From Allium sativum (lineage: Eukaryota > Streptophyta > Magnoliopsida > Asparagales > Amaryllidaceae): a DNA stretch of 64,000 bases. Below the pieces are notes generated by a model. It saw only the letters and a program-made list of their open reading frames with translations. It was not told where the DNA came from and ran no database searches. Position 1 is the first letter of the stretch. The number at the start of each line of letters is the position of its first letter. The stretch spans positions 147,926,197-147,990,196 of the forward strand of contig CM060924.1 of assembly GCA_030737875.1 (NCBI GenBank), in the 5' to 3' direction. Shown here one piece after another: positions 59,019-64,000 of the stretch. A program made the translations under genes and the position numbers.

Positions 59019-60530
59019 AGGTTAGTCTCATGCAGATACACGGCTTAAAAATATAATTTTATATTAATACTTTTAGAAATATACACATAAATAATTGTTA
59101 GTGAATGATTACATACTAATACATCAATAATAAAAATTATTATTGTGATGTTATTAAATAAACATATGATATTAGTTGATCTCGATTTCTACTAAAATTA
59201 TTATTGGGTAGGTGAAATTAGTCTCGATTTCTACTAAAATTCGAGCAAAATTCAATCTGGTCTCATTCACCGTGGTTGAATCCATTCTAATAGGCTTCCC
59301 AAGAGTGCTAGTAATTCTACTAATAACATCTTCATTGGAGTATAAGTTAAAAAAATGTGGTTAGAGAAATAATAGAAATTGTATAAATCACATTTATTAG
59401 TAATTCACAATATTTATTCCATTGGAGTCTATGCGTTGCATGTAAAGAAATTAATTGATTTACAATATCCAAGGTGATTGCACTTGCCCTTTTCATATGT
59501 CACAATGTAAAATTATTATACACTGTAATGCACGCTACAAAAAAATTAATTGATTGATTTACTGTTTGTTTCTAAGCCTTCTTGGATTTATTATATACTG
59601 TAGTAAACGCTACAAATAGTTAACGGACAACAGACCACCTTCTAGTCTGCTACAAAACAAATACATGAACCTCACTCTCTAGCCTAAGATTTATGTTTCG
59701 GTGGTCTATACATTTCAATTACTCTATCACTTGCTAATTGCATCGGCCTGGCATTCATCTCTGATTCCTACAACCGACAATTTTTAAATATTAACAGTCA
59801 ATTCCCTAGGTATATACATGCATTATCAACTGAATCACAAATAAAAAGAAACAAAAAGTTATGTGCAAATGAGACTCACATCACGCACTGCCTCCCTCAA
59901 CATGTGCAACTGCTCATATTGACACAGTGCTCACCTGCATTATTAATTCAAACATATTTTGCAGTAATCTAATTAAACTATAAGATTCATGAACTTGTAC
60001 ATTTCATCCAGTTGATGCTCTTTAATTTTATTGCACTATACGATAAACATTGCTGCGCGTAAACAATAAGAAACTTGTTTAATAATGATGAAATTTGTGA
60101 TATAACCTCTTCAAAAATGGTTTAAATTTGTTGATCTTAACAGATTATTCTATCCAAATTTCGGATTAGTGGAAAATCTTGTTAAGATAACAACATTTTG
60201 CAGCAGTTTAGATCGACATCATGCATTTGTGCTTCCTTATATAAGGTCACAAATGATTGTACATATAAATTTAAACTAGATTGCTTGTTCTAGCATTAAA
60301 ATTTGAAGTAATTTAGGAAGAGAACAGCTATGGTAATGTTTGGTTTACTTTATGTTTTGAGTTTTTACTTTTCAGCGTTAATTAGAAAGTTGGGAAGATT
60401 TGACGTATAACAGAGGTGACAGATCAAAGGCAGAAGGAGTGCGAAAGGGACCGCGGGATGATGGATAGATGAATTTGTGTAGAATTGGCAATATTGTGTG
60501 AATTAGATTATTTATAAGATTTAATTCAGT
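59019..60530. other. Stretch not explained by repeats seen in the window
   Basis: The only sizeable segment without similarity to the elements described here. AT-rich, with a direct repetition of GTCTCGATTTCTACTAAAAT-type text at 59180-59240 and paired TTATATACTGTAxTxxACGCTACAAA words at 59516-59546 and 59591-59617. It contains the exon-like pieces at 59685-59929. Probably the older host sequence of the locus. Confidence 0.5.
59685..59929 (-). pseudogene. Possible 3' gene fragment: two exon-like pieces with a 112-bp intron
   Basis: On the minus strand a 50-bp piece (59929-59880) reads LCQYEQLHMLREAVRD and stops at a perfect donor GTGAGT (59879-59874). An 83-bp piece (59767-59685) follows a TTGTAG acceptor and continues in phase as ESEMNARPMQLASDRV, then IEMYRPPKHKS and a TAG. 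The 112-bp gap is a normal plant intron size. A possible further exon upstream near 60000-60050 reads IKEHQLDEMYKFMN but I cannot join it in phase. I do not recognise the family. It could be the truncated end of a host gene or a captured fragment. Confidence 0.3.
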
Positions 60531-61612
60531 TTATAATTGAATTATAATAACGAATATATATAATAAATTATAGTTGAACGTATAAATTATAATATAATTT
60601 AAAATGAGCCCGTAATGTCGCGATAGTTCGTAATTTGGCGATTCAAACTTTAAATGAATATACAAAATCCATTTTAAGTTGGATTTCGGCGAAGCAAGAG
60701 ACATTCAAATCTGTTGAACTATATTTTTCTAACGAAAGAGAAAAATCAGGATTTCGTCGTGTAGATTGTGGGTTATGATCAAATCAAATTTCAAAAAGTC
60801 GCTATGGAATTCATTTATAATTTAAAACGATTTATTTATATTATAAATGGATTTTTAATATAAATTGAATATTGATTTAATCCGGACTTTGAAATATCGA
60901 GTTATAAATCCAGATATGTATATTTTGGAGTTGTATGATATTCTATGTGAATATATAGAATAATATTAATTTATTAATATTTAAATAATTTGTTTTTAAA
61001 TATATTAATATTTTATTGGGTTATTTATTCATTAAACCATTTTTGCGAATGACCTCCGTTTTCGACGAAACTAATTTTGTTGGATCCGGAATATTAAATT
61101 ATCGCTATATTTCAATTTTTGTGATTTTTGGAGTTAGTATGTGACTGTGAGGAATTTTAATGTAAAACAGTCAATAATTTGACTTTTAAAATACGCTGTA
61201 TGAGCAATCGCACTCGGAATTCGACGAGACAAGTTTCGTTGGGTTTGTAATGTCGAACTGTAGTTGTACGTCCATTTTCATCGAATTTGGATACGTTATG
61301 TGAATATACTGATTTTTAAATGATGAATACACATAATGATTGATTATAATTGAATAAAATAATCAATTAAAAATAAAATAAAATATTACACACTTCCTAT
61401 AAATAGGCAACCACCTAAACCTAATTTCATCTTCCTCTCTGGTCAACGCTAACACAAAACATCGGCCGCCATCTTCTGTTTACAAAAAACGTCAGTTTTT
61501 ATCTTTGAAAATCCATTCAAATTCATATAAAATCTTTTAAAATCCAAAACTAGTATCATTGGCTTCGTATGAGGATTAGCTTCAACACAGTATGACTATC
61601 GAAGTGTGCAGA
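60530..61612 (+). repeat. Diverged 5' part of a plus-strand long LTR
   Basis: Aligns loosely with 8480-9320: ATGAGCCxGxAATGxCGCGxTAGTT, then GACCTCCGTTTTCGACGAAAC and TTGGATCCGGAATxTxAAATTAT. The TGTAAC start is not visible. The C/T-rich island is reduced (61425-61480). Cut at 61612 by a minus-strand LTR. This is the most diverged copy and probably the oldest. Confidence 0.65.
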
Positions 61613-63805
61613 TGAAACGACCCAGACTTCCCTGATCCCCGAAGAGAGGGAGGAGCCCGAATTGCTTTGAGAACATGACGCATCAGAACATAAACAATAT
61701 AACATTTCATTGCTATTACAACAATTAACATCTGAGTACAAGATATCAGAGTATGAATAAATATTACATAGCACTAATAAAATAATATCAGAGATTAAAA
61801 TACAAAGCAGTAGAAATTTAAATGTATAAATACAATGTATAACGGAAAATACATCAACTAACACAACTGAAAGAAATACACGGATACAAAGCTTTTCGAA
61901 TATAGCTCCAGCTGTAATCCAGGATCCTGGAAAAAGAAATATCTACAAAAAACTGAAACTACTAGCTGCCCATGTGGTAAGTATGGGCACCCAGAGTTTA
62001 GGTAGAAACAATAAACTACAAGTCAGTCATGAGACTCGTGTGAGAAACAAAACAGTTATTAACTTTATTTTAAAGTTGGGTGATTCAAGGGACCACGCCG
62101 TATAACACGGAACAGGTTTACTCCCATGACTACTCTAAAATAAACCAATTTGTAAACAACGCAATGCTTTTGAAAAAAATGAAGCTATTATAAGACTCAG
62201 GTCCCATAACATAATGCAACATAAGCCGGAGGATAGAGTTTACCATATAATAGCCAAACATGATTGATACGTTTTAAAACAAATCATTTTGATATTACTA
62301 TAAGTGCATAGTGTCAAAACAACTTTGAATATAAATGTATCAATCATAGATGGCATAATAGCCCATCCTACTAAGTCGCCATATAGGTTTACTACTAAAA
62401 CTTAAAAAAGTCGCGTATTGGAAATTGGATTCCATCTATGAGTCGAGCCAAGGGGTCTTCTTCATCGATTCGAGACACTCTAGCAAATGCCTCAGGACTC
62501 GGAGGCTGGCGAGCCCTGAGAACGTTAGGGCCGATCCACACTTACTTTAGTGGATTTGTTATTCCTGAACACACGTTTCTCAGTCCTATCGGACCTATCA
62601 CTTAGATAGTAGCGACCAATATATTTGAGGCGCCTCACTATCCATCATCCACATAAGTAAAAATGTTTCGGCTCCATACCATAACACCACTCCTAGCTAG
62701 AAAGAAACGTCATGTCCTCCCTATGGTCCCTCATCCCGTTTTTGACTCATACTGAGGTGTGAGGCTCGCGAATTAACGCTATACACAAAGCTATGCTAAT
62801 TAAAGACGTGCTTTGATCATCATCCACAAGACTTTGCTTTTCAACAAAAACGTTGATCATTTGCATCTTAGCATGCCACATTGACAATCCACGCTATACA
62901 ACTGATGTCTATCAATATATAACCTCTAAGCTCGCTCGTCTCAGAGAAGGGTGTTAAGCAAGAGAATAAATTCTCTGCCACTAAACAGATATATATTTAA
63001 TAGAAATCAATCAACACAGAATGAAATACAATGTACTCACATCCATTTACAAGTTAGTTTTGGGTCTGAACAAAACCGGAGGCGCCTTATTACTTGTCCC
63101 ATATGTCAAATACAGGAGAGAGGTCCTCGCATATCCGGTCAATCTCCAAGTACATCTTGACAATCACCACTTATTACCTTGTCTTAGGTGTACAGCCCAA
63201 TCAAGACATCAGTAATCATCCATACGATGTGAAGATCTCCGGTCTTCAACCACCATCTTCACCGTCAACTTTTCGTCGCCGTATCAGTTATTCAAAATGG
63301 GATGAACCCGGTCTTTTTGAATAACTCGCATATTTTAAATCAATAATCAAGTGCTATAAAAACACATCATATGCCTCATTCCAATTTAGAATATTCTTTT
63401 ATTCAATTATTCACATCTTCAGGGAAACGTTCCCATTAATTTTATCAAAGATAAGTTCTTTTAAACTTATTCCTTAATCTGCCTTTGGATATCAATTTCA
63501 AAAGTCTTTGTTTTATCTTTAAACAATTCTAAACCAAATTAAGGTTTATAAAACTAGTCATGATTATTGAGCCATACCGAAGTAATCATTTCTTTTATTA
63601 TCCCAATCCCAACCTATTCATCCCATGGAGCAAAATTGGTAGTACTCCAAATCTAACACTCATGGTGCTATCAGTAAATTTAATTACCATTTCACTTTCT
63701 ATTCTAATTAAAGATTTAACAATCACCTCGAGTAAAACTGGTGGTACTTCATTCTCGATCATTTCATGAATTTGATAAATTTAATTATCCCATTCTCATT
63801 TTAAT
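61613..63805 (-). repeat. Minus-strand long LTR, 3' part
   Basis: Starts on the plus strand with TGAAACGACCC, the reverse complement of an LTR end GGGTCGTTTCA, i.e. a canonical CA terminus. Continues through the blocks opposite GAGGCGCCTCxG and the GGAGGTCTTCACATCG block. Broken at about 63805 where a different LTR-like start appears. Confidence 0.8.
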
Positions 63806-64000
63806 TTTAACAACCCGTAAAATTCACTACAAATTATTTAAACGAATGTTTAAATATCGAGTCGATATATATTAGTTTTGTGCCCAAAAGGCGAATTTTA
63901 GTAAATGATTGAATTTGAACTCGAAACCAATTCTATTGAGTTCAAAATGCCATTTACAACCTTTTTTGACTATAAACATTGATATGTTTGAAGTAGGTGA
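63806..64000 (+). repeat. Probable start of another LTR, truncated by the window edge
   Basis: TTTAACAACCCGTAAAATTC resembles the TGTAACAACCCGGAAAATC start of the family, with the TG eroded or different. The following sequence does not match the other copies closely, so it may be a related family. It interrupts the minus-strand LTR in mid-sequence. Confidence 0.4.

Noticed and set aside
1..64000. CRISPR arrays, rRNA, tRNA genes, prokaryotic operons or phage-like systems.
   Set aside because: No regularly spaced repeats with unique spacers, no rRNA or tRNA cores and no compact gene runs; the content is plant retrotransposon DNA throughout.

Overview
The window is intergenic DNA from a flowering plant, most likely a eudicot. 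The evidence is an AT-rich background, several plant LTR-retrotransposon lineages recognisable from their primer-binding sites, polypurine tracts and protein motifs, and (TA)n microsatellites. I cannot name the species. No complete host gene is visible; the only host-like candidate is a pair of short exon-like pieces near 59.7-59.9 kb. No tRNA, rRNA, CRISPR array or bacterial-type operon was found.

Almost all of the window is a stack of LTR retrotransposons inserted into one another. Three insertions and one solo LTR are bounded by exact 5-bp target-site duplications. (1) 187-7995, minus strand, TSD TATAT: a non-autonomous element with an Athila/Calypso-type primer site, about 98% LTR identity by hand count and one intact 687-codon ORF. 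(2) 20702-26656, TSD GAATT: a 6-kb solo LTR. (3) 31941-55067, minus strand, TSD AAAGA: a Tat-lineage Ty3/gypsy element with decayed gag, protease, RT, two RNase H domains, integrase, an antisense extra ORF and 3' tandem repeats. (4) 33025-44203, plus strand, TSD CAAGC: a SIRE-like Ty1/copia element with 3.3-kb LTRs and broken gag but no pol, sitting inside element 3.

The matrix for these is a family with very long LTRs (about 6 kb). They start TGTAACAACCCG and end near GTCGTTT(C/T)A or CACTACA. The PBS is like initiator tRNA-Met and the PPT is AAGTGGGGGAGAT, as in Tekay/Del chromoviruses. The one internal domain seen whole is only about 1 kb (15816-16852), so the family is non-autonomous and made mostly of LTR. 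Plus-strand copies fill 8388-29010. Minus-strand copies fill 29011-31940, 55073-59018 and 61613 to about 63805.

Layout: 1-8387, internal 3' end of one long-LTR element, split by the Athila-like element; 8388-14833, its 3' LTR; 14834-29010, 3' part of the 5' LTR, internal domain and 3' LTR of a second long-LTR element, the latter split by the solo LTR; 29011-31940 and 55073-56669, a minus-strand long LTR split by the Tat element, which itself contains the copia element; 56670-59018, another minus-strand LTR; 59019 to about 60530, the only stretch not explained by repeats seen here; 60530-64000, further long-LTR fragments in both orientations.

Nothing suggests a cellular pathway. Observations that may be new are the long-LTR/short-internal family, its array of dyad-symmetric hairpin units in the LTR, its hypervariable C/T-rich leader islands, the Q/N-rich single-ORF Athila-like element, and a palindromic promoter with paired CACGTG boxes in the copia LTR.
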